Both the position numbers and the translations under genes were made by a program. Source: Bacillaceae bacterium IKA-2 (GTDB taxonomy: Bacteria > Bacillota > Bacilli > Bacillales > Anaerobacillaceae). Taken from it: a DNA stretch of 64,000 bases. Below are positions 1-9,210 of this stretch, in pieces (within the stretch, counting starts at the first letter, position 1; each line of letters begins with the position of its first letter). Below the pieces are notes generated by a model. That model made no database searches. It was not told the DNA's origin and worked only from the letters and a program-made list of their open reading frames with translations. The stretch lies in contig CP134492.1 in assembly GCA_031761875.1 (NCBI GenBank), positions 3,968,001-4,032,000 of the forward strand. The letters are read 5' to 3'.

Positions 1-1019
1 TTACTATAAATAATACAAGCAACATCACGCTTATCTGCGGTAGATCTAAGCGATTGAACTAATAAATCAAGGCGAATCCCAAACCCTGTTGCTGGAGCTG
101 GACGATTAAATTTTTGCAAAAGCTCATCATAGCGACCGCCACTAGCAATCGGTGTACCAAGATTGCTACTATATGCTTCAAAAACAGCTCCTGTATAATA
201 ACTCATATGCATGACAAGATTTAAATCTAACTTAACATAATCAATAATGCCATAGCTTTCAAGGACACTCCATAGTTTTTCTAGATCAGCAAGCGCTTTT
301 TTGCCTTCTTCATCTGTAACTAGCGAACTCGCTTCTGCTAGCTTTGAAAAATCACCCCGCAAATTCAGAAGTTCAAGGAGACGACTTTTATCGATAGAAG
401 AAAGCGATAAATTTTTGACGTGCTGGCGATAACCAACATAATTTTTTTCATAAAGAAAGCGGCGCAATTGATGGCTGCGTTCTTCATTACCAACAATGTC
501 TAGCAAAAGCGCATTCACGTAACCGACATGTCCGATGGTAATTTTAAAATCTTCTAAACCAGCTTTTTTGAGAGCCGCAATCATCAACACAATCACTTCG
601 CCATCAGCACTACTCGTTTCATCACCGATCAGTTCCATACCAATTTGTTCAAACTCTGCCGGTCGTCCGCCTTCGTCGTGCTGCGCGCGAAAAACATTTG
701 TATCGTACGTAAGGCGAAGTGGAAACTGTTCATCCTTTAATCTCGACGCCACAAGTCTCGCAATCGGAGCCGTCATATCCGGCCGTAATACAAGGGTGTT
801 TCCCCGTTGGTCAAGCAGCTTAAATAGTTGTTGATCAAGAATTGCCGATGCGACACCAACCGTATCATAATATTCAAGTGTTGGCGTTTCAATCGACTGA
901 TAGCCCCAAAGTTCGAGTTCACTTCTTATCTCGTTGCGAATTTTCATTTTCGTTTCAAATAATTGCGGAAGCGTATCACGCATCCCAATTGGTTTTTCAA
1001 ACATAAATGGCTTTGACAT
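1..1019 (-). CDS. hisZ: ATP phosphoribosyltransferase regulatory subunit HisZ (partial, C-terminus off window)
   Basis: HisZ is a class II aminoacyl-tRNA-synthetase paralogue. It has no charging role and pairs with short-form HisG to start histidine biosynthesis. About 339 residues are visible, and the reading frame is still open at the left edge. The N-terminus reads MSKPFMFEKPIGMRD. The class II motif-2-like segment QHDEGGRPAEFEQ and the downstream FGIRLDLL segment are typical of HisZ/HisRS. The ATG at 1019 is chosen because GGAG lies about 8 bases upstream. Next in line is yvoF, as in B. subtilis, but here a flagellin paralogue and repeats separate them. HisS is the alternative, but it is less likely given the hprK-lgt-ppaX context. 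Confidence 0.9.
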   Translation of the reverse strand, partial: MSKPFMFEKPIGMRDTLPQLFETKMKIRNEIRSELELWGYQSIETPTLEYYDTVGVASAILDQQLFKLLDQRGNTLVLRPDMTAPIARLVASRLKDEQFPLRLTYDTNVFRAQHDEGGRPAEFEQIGMELIGDETSSADGEVIVLMIAALKKAGLEDFKITIGHVGYVNALLLDIVGNEERSHQLRRFLYEKNYVGYRQHVKNLSLSSIDKSRLLELLNLRGDFSKLAEASSLVTDEEGKKALADLEKLWSVLESYGIIDYVKLDLNLVMHMSYYTGAVFEAYSSNLGTPIASGGRYDELLQKFNRPAPATGFGIRLDLLVQSLRSTADKRDVACIIYS

Positions 1020-1356
1020 TTCTCACACTCCACTGATTATTATTGTCATTCTTAATTTTAACAAACCGCTTCCTCATTTAAGGGCTTGTGTAATTCCTCA
1101 TCTATTAATTGGTGGATTTCATTAGTAACTCTAGACAAGTTTTAGCTAGTTTATAGTACCTTATTTGCTTTAGAAACGGTTTTAGTGTTTTTTTGTGCTT
1201 TTGTTGTTTCCGGGAGGCGCTTTAGTTCGCTAATATGCTACCACGATAAAGTGTTTATATTTAGTAGTCTACACCGCTTCGATATACTCGTCAACCTTTT
1301 TATCATCTCTTTTTCGTTCATCAAACACCTTCTAGTAGATTGCTCATTTTTCACAT

Positions 1357-1369
1357 GGTGCCTGACACC
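1357..1369. repeat. Solitary end of the GGTGCCTGACACC repeat family
   Basis: The 13-mer GGTGCCTGACACC is preceded by TTCACAT, exactly as at the right end of the full ~101-bp copies at 23888, 32059 and 33954. No partner end is seen within 150 bases, so this looks like a solo or decayed copy. Confidence 0.7.
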
Positions 1370-1483
1370 ACGGAAACACAAAAATACCCCTCTTGTCCAC
1401 CTCTCGCGGACACTTTTCCACTTATAAAAAAAACGTAAACAGGTTCGTTAATTTTCTGATAATTTGTTATAATAGATAGGTAA

Positions 1484-1559
1484 ATGAATTTCATAATGCA
1501 GATTCAACGCCACTAGGTAAGCTTGATGTGGCTAATATAATGGTATTATGAAATTCAAT
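1484..1559 (+). repeat. Palindromic intergenic element, copy A
   Basis: The copy is about 76 bp. It begins ATGAATTTCATAAT and ends with the inverse (ATTATGAAATTCAT-like), with an inner GCCAC/GTGGC inverted pair around an AAGCTT centre. Related copies lie at 9036-9114 and 50363-50475. The whole unit can fold into one long hairpin, resembling a MITE or REP-type element. Confidence 0.75.
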
Positions 1560-1657
1560 CAGGTAAGCAAGTGAATATTTACTATTTACTATATACTTCA
1601 TCAATAAATCTTAAACTATTGATGAAATGCTATTTTTTAAGAGAGGGGGCGCAGATA

Positions 1658-2455
1658 ATGAATGGACTTTCGATGACAAACATGAGTAGTTATCATGATC
1701 ATATGAAGTTTATACGCTATAGCATGGCTACTCGCATCAATAAAGCAGGCAATGATCCGGCGGGTTTAGCAATTTCCGAAAAAATGCGTGGCCAATTTCG
1801 TGGTGACGATGTCGCCGTTCGTAATATGCAGGATAGTCAGTCATTATCTAGAACTGCTGAAGGCGCCCTCGATCAATCACACTCTGTGTTACAGAGAATG
1901 CGCGAGCTTTCGATACAAGCCAATAACGGTATGCTAACTGAAAGCGACCGTGGTCACATTCAAAAAGAATTTAGTGGACTTCAAGATACATTAGCTGCAA
2001 TTGGCCGTGATACACAGTTTAATACGAAACCATTGCTAGATGGCAGTTTTTCAAAGCAACTGACAACAACAAATGCAAATGGAGCTGTTCTTGAAATGAA
2101 CATTAATTCTGCTCTTTCCTCACAACTAGGAGATCCGAAAACTGGATTGACCATTAATGATGTCGACTTAAGAAAAAGTTCAGCTCAAGCGCTATCCGTC
2201 ATCGATGGTGCCATCGCGCAAATATCTGAAACACGTGGAAGTTTAGGCATGACCGATAACCGTTTCGGCCACGGAATTACAGTTGCAACGACAAAGAGCT
2301 ATCAACTGAAAGCAAGTGAGTCACGCATCCGCGATGCTGATATGGCAAAAAATGCGATCGAGTTGCAAAAATTTCAAACGATGCAGGATGCTTATTTTAT
2401 GACACAACGAATGGGTATCGGCATGTCGGGAATGTATTTAAACTTGTTGATGTAG
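1658..2455 (+). CDS. Short divergent flagellin paralogue
   Basis: This is a 265-residue flagellin-family protein. The N-terminal D0/D1 signature is clear (RINKAGNDPAGLAISEKMRG, then AEGALDQSHSVLQRMREL), as is the C-terminal ESRIRDADMAKN helix. The middle is short, as in minimal flagellins. It departs from the main Hag at 42120-43298 in three ways: it lacks the usual MIINNN start, carries an unusual HDHMKFIRYSM stretch, and ends MYLNLLM instead of the LLG end of Hag. The ATG at 1658 is preferred over a GTG at 1571 because GAGAGGGGGC lies just upstream. It sits alone between hisZ and yvoF on the opposite strand. It may be a minor filament subunit or a decaying paralogue. Confidence 0.85.
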   Translation: MNGLSMTNMSSYHDHMKFIRYSMATRINKAGNDPAGLAISEKMRGQFRGDDVAVRNMQDSQSLSRTAEGALDQSHSVLQRMRELSIQANNGMLTESDRGHIQKEFSGLQDTLAAIGRDTQFNTKPLLDGSFSKQLTTTNANGAVLEMNINSALSSQLGDPKTGLTINDVDLRKSSAQALSVIDGAIAQISETRGSLGMTDNRFGHGITVATTKSYQLKASESRIRDADMAKNAIELQKFQTMQDAYFMTQRMGIGMSGMYLNLLM

Positions 2456-2619
2456 GAAAGTGGAAAAGTGAAAAGTAGAAGGTAGAAAGTTGGAATGTTG
2501 GAAAGGAAAAGATAAAGTTCAAAAGATTACGAACTTCTTTCAAGCCCTTGAACTCCCTTTCAAACTTCTTTCAAGCCCTTGAACTCCCTTTCAAACTTTC
2601 TACTTTCCAACTTTCCCCT
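2456..2619. repeat. Low-complexity GAAAGTTGG/CCAACTTTC repeat with a 31-bp tandem duplication
   Basis: The spacer starts at the flagellin stop codon with GGAAAGTGG/GAAAGTTGG-type repeats and ends with CTTTCCAACTTTCC, so its two arms are complementary. In the middle a 31-bp unit (2534-2564) is repeated exactly at 2565-2595. It belongs to the same family as 12182-12240, 44560-44755, 45340-45633 and 48467-48702. It could act as a hairpin between the convergent genes. Confidence 0.7.
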
Positions 2620-3117
2620 TTACTCACTGTCACTCGCTAATCTAATTATTTGCATAGGGTTCCCACCAACAAACGCTCCAGCTGGAACATCTTTATGAAC
2701 AAGAGAACCCGCTGCAACTGTAGCACGATCACCAATAATGACACCTGGTAAAATCGTCGTATTCGCGCCGATCATCACTTCATCACCGATAATTACCTCT
2801 CCAAGACGATATTCACCAACTAAATATTCATGGGCAAGAATCGTTGTATTGTAGCCGATGACACTATTTTTACCAATACTGATTTTTTCTGGAAACATAA
2901 TATCCATCATTACCATTAACGCAATTGCTGTCTCATCACCGATCTTCATTCGTAAAAATGTCCGGTATAACCAATTCTTGACCGGCATGATCGGTGTATA
3001 TCGAGTGATTTGGATGACGATGAAATTTTTCAAAACTTTTAAAAAAGGAACGGTTTTATAAATTTGCCAGAGTGAATTAGCTCCTTCAACTTGGTAACGT
3101 GTTGTCCTCCTAGCCAA
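2620..3117 (-). CDS. yvoF: YvoF-like hexapeptide-repeat acyltransferase
   Basis: This 165-residue left-handed beta-helix (LbH) O-acetyltransferase resembles the maltose/galactoside acetyltransferase group. Hexapeptide turns are seen in the second half ([18 protein letters not shown] and [15 protein letters not shown]). The end, [14 protein letters not shown], is typical of the family. It uses a TTG start that overlaps the end of ppaX by 8 bases, with GGGGG upstream. The GGAGG inside the first codons is therefore coding. Position after ppaX matches B. subtilis yvoF. The substrate is unknown, possibly a cell-wall sugar. Confidence 0.85.
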   Translation of the reverse strand: MARRTTRYQVEGANSLWQIYKTVPFLKVLKNFIVIQITRYTPIMPVKNWLYRTFLRMKIGDETAIALMVMMDIMFPEKISIGKNSVIGYNTTILAHEYLVGEYRLGEVIIGDEVMIGANTTILPGVIIGDRATVAAGSLVHKDVPAGAFVGGNPMQIIRLASDSE

Positions 3118-3760
3118 GGGGATCTTCCCCCAAAAATGTCAGTAGGTCACTCATAGTTTCAAGCATCACATCTGGTTCATAACCCTCTAAAAATTCTCTT
3201 CCTTTTATCGTCCACGCAACTGCAGCTGTTTTTGTTCCCGTGTTCTTTCCACCTAAAATATCATATTGACTGTCTCCAACCATAACTGTCTGTTCTGGTG
3301 ACGAACCTAGTTGAGCTAGTGCCTTCATTAACGGTTCAGGGTCCGGTTTGACCTTTTCGACATCATCAATCCCCACTAAAACAGGAAAATAAGTGTCTAA
3401 ACCAGTAAGCTTCAATCCCATTCGAGCAGTTTCAGAGCGCTTTGTTGTGACAATTCCGAGCTTATAGCCTTTTTCATGAAGTGCTTGGACGGTTTCACGG
3501 ACCGTTTCATACTCCTCGACTAATTGATCATGCTTTTCGTGATTAAATTGACGATACATCACCGTCATTTCTTCTGCTTTATCTGGACTTAAGCCACTGA
3601 AACTGTCGTGTAATGACGGTCCTATAAAATCAATGACCCGCTCCCGTGTATACACATTCGGAAAATAATGATCTAACGTATGCAAAAATGAGGCAATAAT
3701 TAGCTCATTCGTATTAATTAATGTTCCATCTAAATCAAACAATACTGTATCAATTTTCAT
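3110..3760 (-). CDS. ppaX: Pyrophosphatase PpaX (HAD family)
   Basis: This 216-residue HAD hydrolase hydrolyses the pyrophosphate released when HprK dephosphorylates P-Ser-HPr. Motif I is [10 protein letters not shown] with the nucleophilic Asp near residue 9. The motif II Thr lies in GIVTTKR, and motifs III/IV lie in KPDPEPL and MVGDSQYD. The ATG at 3760 is chosen over upstream in-frame codons because AGGAG precedes it and the length then matches B. subtilis PpaX (216 aa). It lies in the hprK-lgt-yvoD-ppaX-yvoF run, consistent with a role beside HprK in carbon catabolite control. Confidence 0.93.
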   Translation of the reverse strand: MKIDTVLFDLDGTLINTNELIIASFLHTLDHYFPNVYTRERVIDFIGPSLHDSFSGLSPDKAEEMTVMYRQFNHEKHDQLVEEYETVRETVQALHEKGYKLGIVTTKRSETARMGLKLTGLDTYFPVLVGIDDVEKVKPDPEPLMKALAQLGSSPEQTVMVGDSQYDILGGKNTGTKTAAVAWTIKGREFLEGYEPDVMLETMSDLLTFLGEDPLG

Positions 3761-3938
3761 CCAATAAAAACTCCTTTTTTTAGTACCTATGAACTGTGGA
3801 TTGTCCCGTCCGTCGCAATACAACTTTATGGCACGACAACTCTTTATTTCCAAAAACAATCTAGTAATCTGACTCGGCCTACTTTAGGCATTTCCAGATA
3901 GACCGTCATACTCATCGATTTTTTTTACAATGCCTTAT

Positions 3939-4913
3939 TTATTGAGCCTTCTTACTAACTTCCTTTTCGCCTTCAATTGAAACAACCCCTTTTTTTTCAA
4001 GCCTATTCCAAAAGAAAGCAACAATCATCGTCAAAACAATCGCCGTAACAAGACGGATCAAAAGTAGTGGCCAGATCGGAATCCCTAACGGAACAAAAAG
4101 CAGCGTATCCTCAATGACGGCGTGACATCCAACAAGAAAAATAAATGCTAAGTATAAGTCTTTTTTACTGACCCCATCCTCTTTTACCGCCTGCATCATA
4201 ACCCCAGCACCATAAGCTAACCCAAAAACTAAGCCCGCCGCTAGTGTTGTTGAAGTATTTTTTTTCATCCCTAGCATTTTCGTAAATGGTGACATCACTT
4301 TTGAAAACCACTCAAGCCAATGTAAATCTTTCATGAACTGAATCCCGATCATAATTGGAATAACGATCAGCGCCAGTTGAAACACGCCAAGTGTTGCGCT
4401 TTCTAGACCTTGATATATAACCGCACCCCAGCCCGAAACATCACTAGTCTGTCCTGAAGAAATAAATCCGTATTCTGCCGTTTCTGCTCCACCCTGCCAG
4501 AAAAAATTAATAACTACCGCCGAAAATAGAGCCAGTCCAATCCTTACTCCTAAAACAACCGACATCCGAATTCCAACTTTTGTGGCCACCGCTGATTCTA
4601 CAAATAAATTATGTGAAAAAGATAGCATCATCGCTAAAATAAAAACTTCTTTTACCGATAAATCTAATGTTAAAATCGCACCAATTGCCGCATACAAATT
4701 AAGAACATTACCCAATACTAATGGGATCGCTGCTTCTCCAGACAAGCCTAGCAGACCCATAATCGGGGTAAGAATTTGAGCAAGCCAATCCAATAATGGC
4801 GTATATCCAATCATGGTTACGATTAGGGTGATCGGAAAAATGATTTTCCCTAATGTCCACGTCGTTTTTAAGCCTACCAGTAGACCTTTTTTAAAACTAC
4901 CCAAATTTCTCAC
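3939..4913 (-). CDS. yvoD: YvoD-like nucleoside-recognition (Gate) domain membrane protein
   Basis: This is a 324-residue polytopic membrane protein with two repeated nucleoside-recognition-domain halves, related to SpmA/SpmB. Hydrophobic segments span most of the length, with conserved-looking GLAYGAGVMM and GCHAVIEDTL in the second half. The start is either the GTG at 4913 or a TTG nine bases further in, which has better spacing to GGGTGAG. It sits between lgt and ppaX as in B. subtilis. The function is unknown; the name rests on synteny. Confidence 0.8.
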   Translation of the reverse strand: MRNLGSFKKGLLVGLKTTWTLGKIIFPITLIVTMIGYTPLLDWLAQILTPIMGLLGLSGEAAIPLVLGNVLNLYAAIGAILTLDLSVKEVFILAMMLSFSHNLFVESAVATKVGIRMSVVLGVRIGLALFSAVVINFFWQGGAETAEYGFISSGQTSDVSGWGAVIYQGLESATLGVFQLALIVIPIMIGIQFMKDLHWLEWFSKVMSPFTKMLGMKKNTSTTLAAGLVFGLAYGAGVMMQAVKEDGVSKKDLYLAFIFLVGCHAVIEDTLLFVPLGIPIWPLLLIRLVTAIVLTMIVAFFWNRLEKKGVVSIEGEKEVSKKAQ

Positions 4914-4951
4914 CCACTTGCTCTAGAGTTTTTCTAAAAAACTCGTTTATT

Positions 4952-4968
4952 TGAATGAAATTCATTCA
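4952..4968. repeat. Short palindrome resembling fused ends of the ATGAATTTCAT element
   Basis: TGAATGAAATTCATTCA is a 17-bp perfect palindrome made of two back-to-back end motifs of the element seen at 1484, 9036 and 50363. It lies just after the lgt stop. A similar palindrome occurs at 16863-16877. They may be internally deleted copies. Confidence 0.5.
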
Positions 4969-4977
4969 TTTAAAAAA

Positions 4978-5832
4978 TTATTTTTTCTTTTTCTTCGTCC
5001 TCTTTTTCTTTTCAATAGGTTCAGCGTCTAAATAGCGCGCCTCTGCTAAACCAACGCGCCGACGATGAATAATTAAGATAACAGCTCCAATAATTGAAAC
5101 GAGAGAAACGACTTGGGCTGTACGTAAATCACCTATTATGTACAAACTATCGGTACGTAAACCTTCGATAAAAAAACGACCGACTGAATACCAAATCACA
5201 TACGACATGAACAGTTCACCACGTCGGAAATTAAAGCGACGCAAATATATAAGAATGGCAACCCCAACTAAACTCCAAAGAGATTCATATAAAAATGTCG
5301 GATGATAATGTTGACCATTAATAAACATTTGGTCAATGATAAATTGCGGTAATAGTAGGTTCTCTAAAAATTCTACAGCAACAGGGCCTCCATGGGCCTC
5401 TTGATTCATAAAGTTTCCCCAACGACCAACCGCTTGTCCAAGCAGGATGCTAGGTGCTGCAATGTCACCAAGCTTCCAGAACGAAACTCCTCTTTTTTTA
5501 GCGAAAATATATGCAGTTATAAACGCACCGATTAAACCGCCGTGGATCGCTAAACCACCTTCCCAGATCGCAAGAATTTGACCCGGGTTCTGACTATAAT
5601 AATCCCATTTAAAGATAACATAATAAAGACGCGCCGCAACAATTGCGATCGGAATTGCATAAAGCAATAAATCTGCAAACATATCCTTTGGTAAGCCCCG
5701 TTTTACCGCTTCTCGATTAGCGATCAGATAACCTAAAAAGGCCCCAAAACCGATAATTAAGCCATACCAGTAAATCGTGATAAATCCAAGGTCAAGCGCT
5801 ATCGGATTCAAAGATTGAATTTGAAAAATCAT
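4978..5832 (-). CDS. lgt: Prolipoprotein diacylglyceryl transferase Lgt
   Basis: Lgt transfers diacylglycerol from phosphatidylglycerol to the lipobox cysteine of prolipoproteins. The protein has 284 residues and about seven membrane segments. The family signature [14 protein letters not shown] is present near residue 140, with HGGLIGA upstream and the essential-type Arg in the C-terminal half ([10 protein letters not shown]). The tail is highly basic ([10 protein letters not shown]), suggesting cytoplasmic charge. GAGGTG precedes the ATG at 5832. It follows hprK in the conserved operon. The putative c-551 lipoprotein at 22224-22571 would be one of its substrates. Confidence 0.96.
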   Translation of the reverse strand: MIFQIQSLNPIALDLGFITIYWYGLIIGFGAFLGYLIANREAVKRGLPKDMFADLLLYAIPIAIVAARLYYVIFKWDYYSQNPGQILAIWEGGLAIHGGLIGAFITAYIFAKKRGVSFWKLGDIAAPSILLGQAVGRWGNFMNQEAHGGPVAVEFLENLLLPQFIIDQMFINGQHYHPTFLYESLWSLVGVAILIYLRRFNFRRGELFMSYVIWYSVGRFFIEGLRTDSLYIIGDLRTAQVVSLVSIIGAVILIIHRRRVGLAEARYLDAEPIEKKKRTKKKKK

Positions 5833-5933
5833 TTGTTACACCTCTTTCGAAAATATGAACCTTGGATAAGGATAAAATTTTCTTTTAATTTTTTTGGCGA
5901 TACCACTTAAAATATTTACCCCGAACAGTACAT

Positions 5934-6869
5934 TTAATATTCTTCGCGATCTCCCTCTTCAATTACACTTGAAAGGCGATCTGAAAATTCTTGAGCAGCG
6001 TTAATGCCCATTAATTTTAAGCGGAAATTCATCGCCGCAACCTCAACGATAACTGCTAAGTTACGTCCAGGACGAACAGGTACTGTTAAGCGCGGAATAT
6101 CTTTATCAAAAATTCGCATCGCCTCTTCATCTAAACCGAGTCGATCATACGATTTTTTCTGATCCCAAATTTCTAAATTTATCACTAAAGCAATCCTTTT
6201 AAAAAGACGAACAGCACCGGCACCAAATAATGTCATCACATTTATAATACCTAAGCCACGAATTTCTAAGAGATGACGAATCAATTCAGGGGGGCGCCCG
6301 ACTAACGTTCCATCGTGCTGTTGACGAATTTCAACTGAGTCATCTGCGACAAGACGGTGCCCACGTCGAACTAAGTCGAGAGCTGTTTCACTTTTACCAA
6401 CACCGCTTGAACCTGTAATCAGTACACCAATCCCATATATATCAATTAACACACCATGAACCGCTGTTACCGGTGCTAACTTCGCTTCTAAAAAAACCGT
6501 TAAAATACTACTTAAACCTGTTGTCGTAAGCGAAGAGCGTAAAACTGGGACACCCACTTTAATTGAAGCTTCAATTAATTGTGGCGGTACATCTAATTCG
6601 CGAGAAATAATGATCGCCGGTGTATCATATGTACAAAGACGCTCCATCCGATCTTTTTTAACGTCGTCAGCTAGCTGATCAAAAAATGTCAACTCCGTTT
6701 TCCCTAACAACTGAACCCGCTTTGCTGGATAATAGGTGAAGTAACCCGCCATTTCGATGCCCGGACGAGAAATATCACTAGTTGTAATTGGACGATGAAT
6801 ACCCTCTTTACCACTTATTAATTCTAAATCAAGTTTTTCCATTAAATTATGCACTGTTATTTTTGGCAT
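5934..6869 (-). CDS. hprK: HPr kinase/phosphorylase HprK
   Basis: HprK phosphorylates HPr at Ser46 and reverses this, setting carbon catabolite repression. The protein has 311 residues. The P-loop is [14 protein letters not shown] (about residues 152-165), followed by the HprK signature [12 protein letters not shown], and the C-terminus carries [26 protein letters not shown] precedes the ATG at 6869. It heads the hprK-lgt-yvoD-ppaX-yvoF run and is separated from yvlD by a terminator at 7160-7201. Confidence 0.97.
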   Translation of the reverse strand: MPKITVHNLMEKLDLELISGKEGIHRPITTSDISRPGIEMAGYFTYYPAKRVQLLGKTELTFFDQLADDVKKDRMERLCTYDTPAIIISRELDVPPQLIEASIKVGVPVLRSSLTTTGLSSILTVFLEAKLAPVTAVHGVLIDIYGIGVLITGSSGVGKSETALDLVRRGHRLVADDSVEIRQQHDGTLVGRPPELIRHLLEIRGLGIINVMTLFGAGAVRLFKRIALVINLEIWDQKKSYDRLGLDEEAMRIFDKDIPRLTVPVRPGRNLAVIVEVAAMNFRLKLMGINAAQEFSDRLSSVIEEGDREEY

Positions 6870-7286
6870 AAAACACCCCTCCGATCAAACATTTGGAAAA
6901 CTTGACTTGCCACAAAATCAGCCATTTATCGTGGGAGGCCTTAGTTTTCTAATAAAACAATTTTCTTTTCATATCACTATTTTTACTTCTAATTCATGAC
7001 TTATACATTTTAACATAATTCCAAAAGGAGAATGTGTATTTTGAATTTGCTGATCTTCTAGACTAACTTTAAATCGCAGATCTCAATATAAATCTTCCAA
7101 TCATACTGCTAATTCGCCGTAAAGCATCTTCAAGAAAATAATTGATTAGGATGAGGGCATAAAAAAAACACTTAGTCCGACAATTAGGAAACTAAGTGTT
7201 TTAAGCTAGCAAGTTAAACAAGTTAGTAAGACAACTCGTTTTAAGTGCTTATTTCGGGACGATTTCACCAAAACTGGGCGGAAATT
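6870..7286. other. Intergenic region upstream of hprK
   Basis: This 417-base gap has no gene. It contains the terminator that ends the yvlBCD run (7160-7201). The hprK promoter must lie here, but no single convincing -35/-10 pair was picked out. Confidence 0.5.
7160..7201 (-). terminator. Rho-independent terminator after yvlD
   Basis: The 11-bp stem AAACACTTAGT/ACTAAGTGTTT (7166-7176 with 7191-7201) is followed on the minus strand by a run of eight T. It could also stop plus-strand transcription weakly. Confidence 0.85.
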
Positions 7287-7646
7287 TTATCTTTTTCGTA
7301 TTGGTTTTACAATAAAACTATATATCAACATATTTAAGACGCTAATGATAATCGCCGCTAAGACAGCCATCCCAAATCCATTAATCACAAAAGCATCGCC
7401 CATTAATCCGGCTGTGATCAATAATGTGATCGCATTAATAACAAACAAGAATAATCCGAGGCTGATCACAGTGACTGGTAATGTCAAAATCACAAGGATT
7501 GGCTTAACAATAAAATTTATGATCGACAGCAAAACACTCGCGATAATCGCTGCTGAGATACTTTCTAAATGAAAACTTTCAAAATAACCAGCAACGACAA
7601 CTAAGACCACACTATTAACAAGCAAGTGGATAAGCCAACGCATCAT
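7287..7646 (-). CDS. yvlD: YvlD-like small membrane protein (phage holin family 4)
   Basis: This 119-residue protein is almost wholly made of four hydrophobic segments with short loops, as in the mycobacterial/bacillar phage-holin-4 superfamily. The segment SIINFIVKPILVILTLPVTV is typical. Its ATG overlaps the yvlC stop codon by one base, so the two are probably translationally coupled. In B. subtilis the yvlABCD operon is linked to envelope stress, and the same role is inferred here. Confidence 0.85.
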   Translation of the reverse strand: MMRWLIHLLVNSVVLVVVAGYFESFHLESISAAIIASVLLSIINFIVKPILVILTLPVTVISLGLFLFVINAITLLITAGLMGDAFVINGFGMAVLAAIIISVLNMLIYSFIVKPIRKR

Positions 7647-7849
7647 TAACGGATATCCTGTTCATTTGGTATCAACATTGTTGCAATTAAATAAGCGATT
7701 GGCATTGTAAAAAATGCTGTAGGTACGATTAGAACGATAAAGATGATCCTTACAACGGTTGGATCAATATCAAAATACGCACCTAATCCACCACAAACTC
7801 CAGCTAATTTTCGATTGTGTTGAGCTCGATATAACCTCTTCACTTTCAT
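7646..7849 (-). CDS. yvlC: PspC-domain protein YvlC
   Basis: This 67-residue PspC-domain membrane protein has the classic opening KLAGVCGGLGAYFDIDPTVVR followed by one or two transmembrane segments. The ATG at 7849 is preferred over a TTG three bases upstream because AAAGGAG lies just before it. It is packed 9 bases behind yvlB and 1 base over yvlD. The PspC family responds to membrane stress. No regulator gene is seen beside it. Confidence 0.9.
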   Translation of the reverse strand: MKVKRLYRAQHNRKLAGVCGGLGAYFDIDPTVVRIIFIVLIVPTAFFTMPIAYLIATMLIPNEQDIR

Positions 7850-7858
7850 CAATCTCCT

Positions 7859-8956
7859 TTAATTTTGAATAAGAATTGAGCCAGTTCTTGCTTCTGCTTC
7901 TATATAACAAACTGGTTCAACTCCTTTATTCGATACGAACGTAACGAATTTATTTACGATATCTTTTTTCTCATCAACGACTTCTAGCTTTGGTAAGTCA
8001 CAAGTAAATCCACCAACAACGGTTTTAAACTCGGCTTCTGTTTGAACGTTAGTTGGCACGGTTATTTCAATACTACCTGTTGTCGTTTTTAAATACGCCT
8101 TACTTTTTGTTGCTTCGGTTAATTTATAGTTAATTGTACCATTAAAGGTTTCGACATCAACATGCCCACCCGTTGCATTAAGGTTAATCGTGCCGTGAAT
8201 CGTTTTTGCTTCTGTTTTTTCAGAATCTAGCTTAGCAACTGTAATCGTACCGTTAACTGTTTCAAGAGTGATTTTTTTACTAGTAAGCTTATCAAATGAG
8301 ATCTTGCCATTTACAGTTTTCGCTTCAAACTGACTAGCAAGAACCTCTTCTCCGCTAAGCTGTCCATTAAATGCATATAAAGTAACTTCCTCGAAGTTTT
8401 GGCGCGGTATATAAACAGTCGCACTTACTTTTAAAGATTTTTCCCGTGAATGGAAACGAAGCTTTTCATCAGAAACATTAAATGATACTTCATCTAAAAA
8501 GTATTTACGGGCCGCTTCGACTTCTTTTTCTCGATATACCTTAACTTTACATTCAATTCGCACATCACTTTCATCCCACGGAATAAAGTGAATACTACCG
8601 TTCTCAATTCTAATATCGACTTTTGAAATGGTTGTATTACGGTGATGAAAAATATGATTAACTTCCACTGAACCACCGAAATTCAAATCAAAGTCAAGTT
8701 CCTTAATTTTTTGAACGGTTTGCTCAATAAACTCTGTGAATCGATTTGTAAAAGTTCCTTGATTATACTTGCCACGATACTGACGACCATTTTCCCAGTC
8801 AACGTTATTAGATAAATAGGTGTTCTTTTCAGTTTCTTTCTCAGTCGCTGCCTTTTTCTCTGTCCCACCTAGTTCCTTTAGCAACCATACCCCTTCTTCA
8901 GCAGTGATTTTTCCATCATCAATCATCTTTAAGATCATTTTCCGCTCTTCTTGCAT
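7859..8956 (-). CDS. yvlB: YvlB-like DUF4097 beta-helix protein
   Basis: This 365-residue protein has an N-terminal SHOCT-like helical piece (MILKMIDDGKITAEEGVWLL). A long DUF4097 putative adhesin-type beta-repeat domain follows, with recurring VNGTI/IHGTI/FNGTI units at residues about 225-290. There is no signal peptide, so it is probably cytosolic at the membrane face. GAGGAGGTTGGAAC precedes the ATG. It leads the yvlBCD run upstream of hprK, matching B. subtilis. A yvlA homologue is not seen. Biochemical function is unknown. Confidence 0.85.
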   Translation of the reverse strand: MQEERKMILKMIDDGKITAEEGVWLLKELGGTEKKAATEKETEKNTYLSNNVDWENGRQYRGKYNQGTFTNRFTEFIEQTVQKIKELDFDLNFGGSVEVNHIFHHRNTTISKVDIRIENGSIHFIPWDESDVRIECKVKVYREKEVEAARKYFLDEVSFNVSDEKLRFHSREKSLKVSATVYIPRQNFEEVTLYAFNGQLSGEEVLASQFEAKTVNGKISFDKLTSKKITLETVNGTITVAKLDSEKTEAKTIHGTINLNATGGHVDVETFNGTINYKLTEATKSKAYLKTTTGSIEITVPTNVQTEAEFKTVVGGFTCDLPKLEVVDEKKDIVNKFVTFVSNKGVEPVCYIEAEARTGSILIQN

Positions 8957-9035
8957 GTTCCAACCTCCTCTATATTCAATACCTATACTTATTTATACGA
9001 TTTAGCTCCAAGAAAAGTTTCTTTTTCATCTGCTT

Positions 9036-9114
9036 GAATGAATTTCATTATACCATTCTATTAGCCACATCAAGCTTACCTAGTGGCGCAGAATCTGCGT
9101 TTGAAATTCATTTA
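9036..9114 (-). repeat. Palindromic intergenic element, copy B
   Basis: This ~79-bp copy is inverted relative to the one at 1484-1559. Read on the minus strand it has the same order: ATGAATTTCA end, GCAGATTC, GCCACTAGGTAAGCTTGATG core, and the inverted end. It sits in the yvlB-uvrA spacer. Confidence 0.75.
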
Positions 9115-9210
9115 TTTGAGACGATAAAATTCTAAAAAAGTTACCCTGAATTCTCTAGAGGAGAATTATCAGCCACGAGGATTGTCTGGATAATCAAGCT
9201 AATCTGAAAT

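Larger units (their letters stand above)
1020..1657. other. Intergenic region between hisZ and the flagellin paralogue
   Basis: This 638-base gap has no convincing gene. It holds a solitary GGTGCCTGACACC repeat end (1357-1369), a possible weak -10 (TATAAT at 1468-1473, plus strand) without a clear -35, and one copy of the ATGAATTTCATAAT palindromic element (1484-1559). No SigD-type promoter was found for the flagellin paralogue downstream. Confidence 0.6.
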
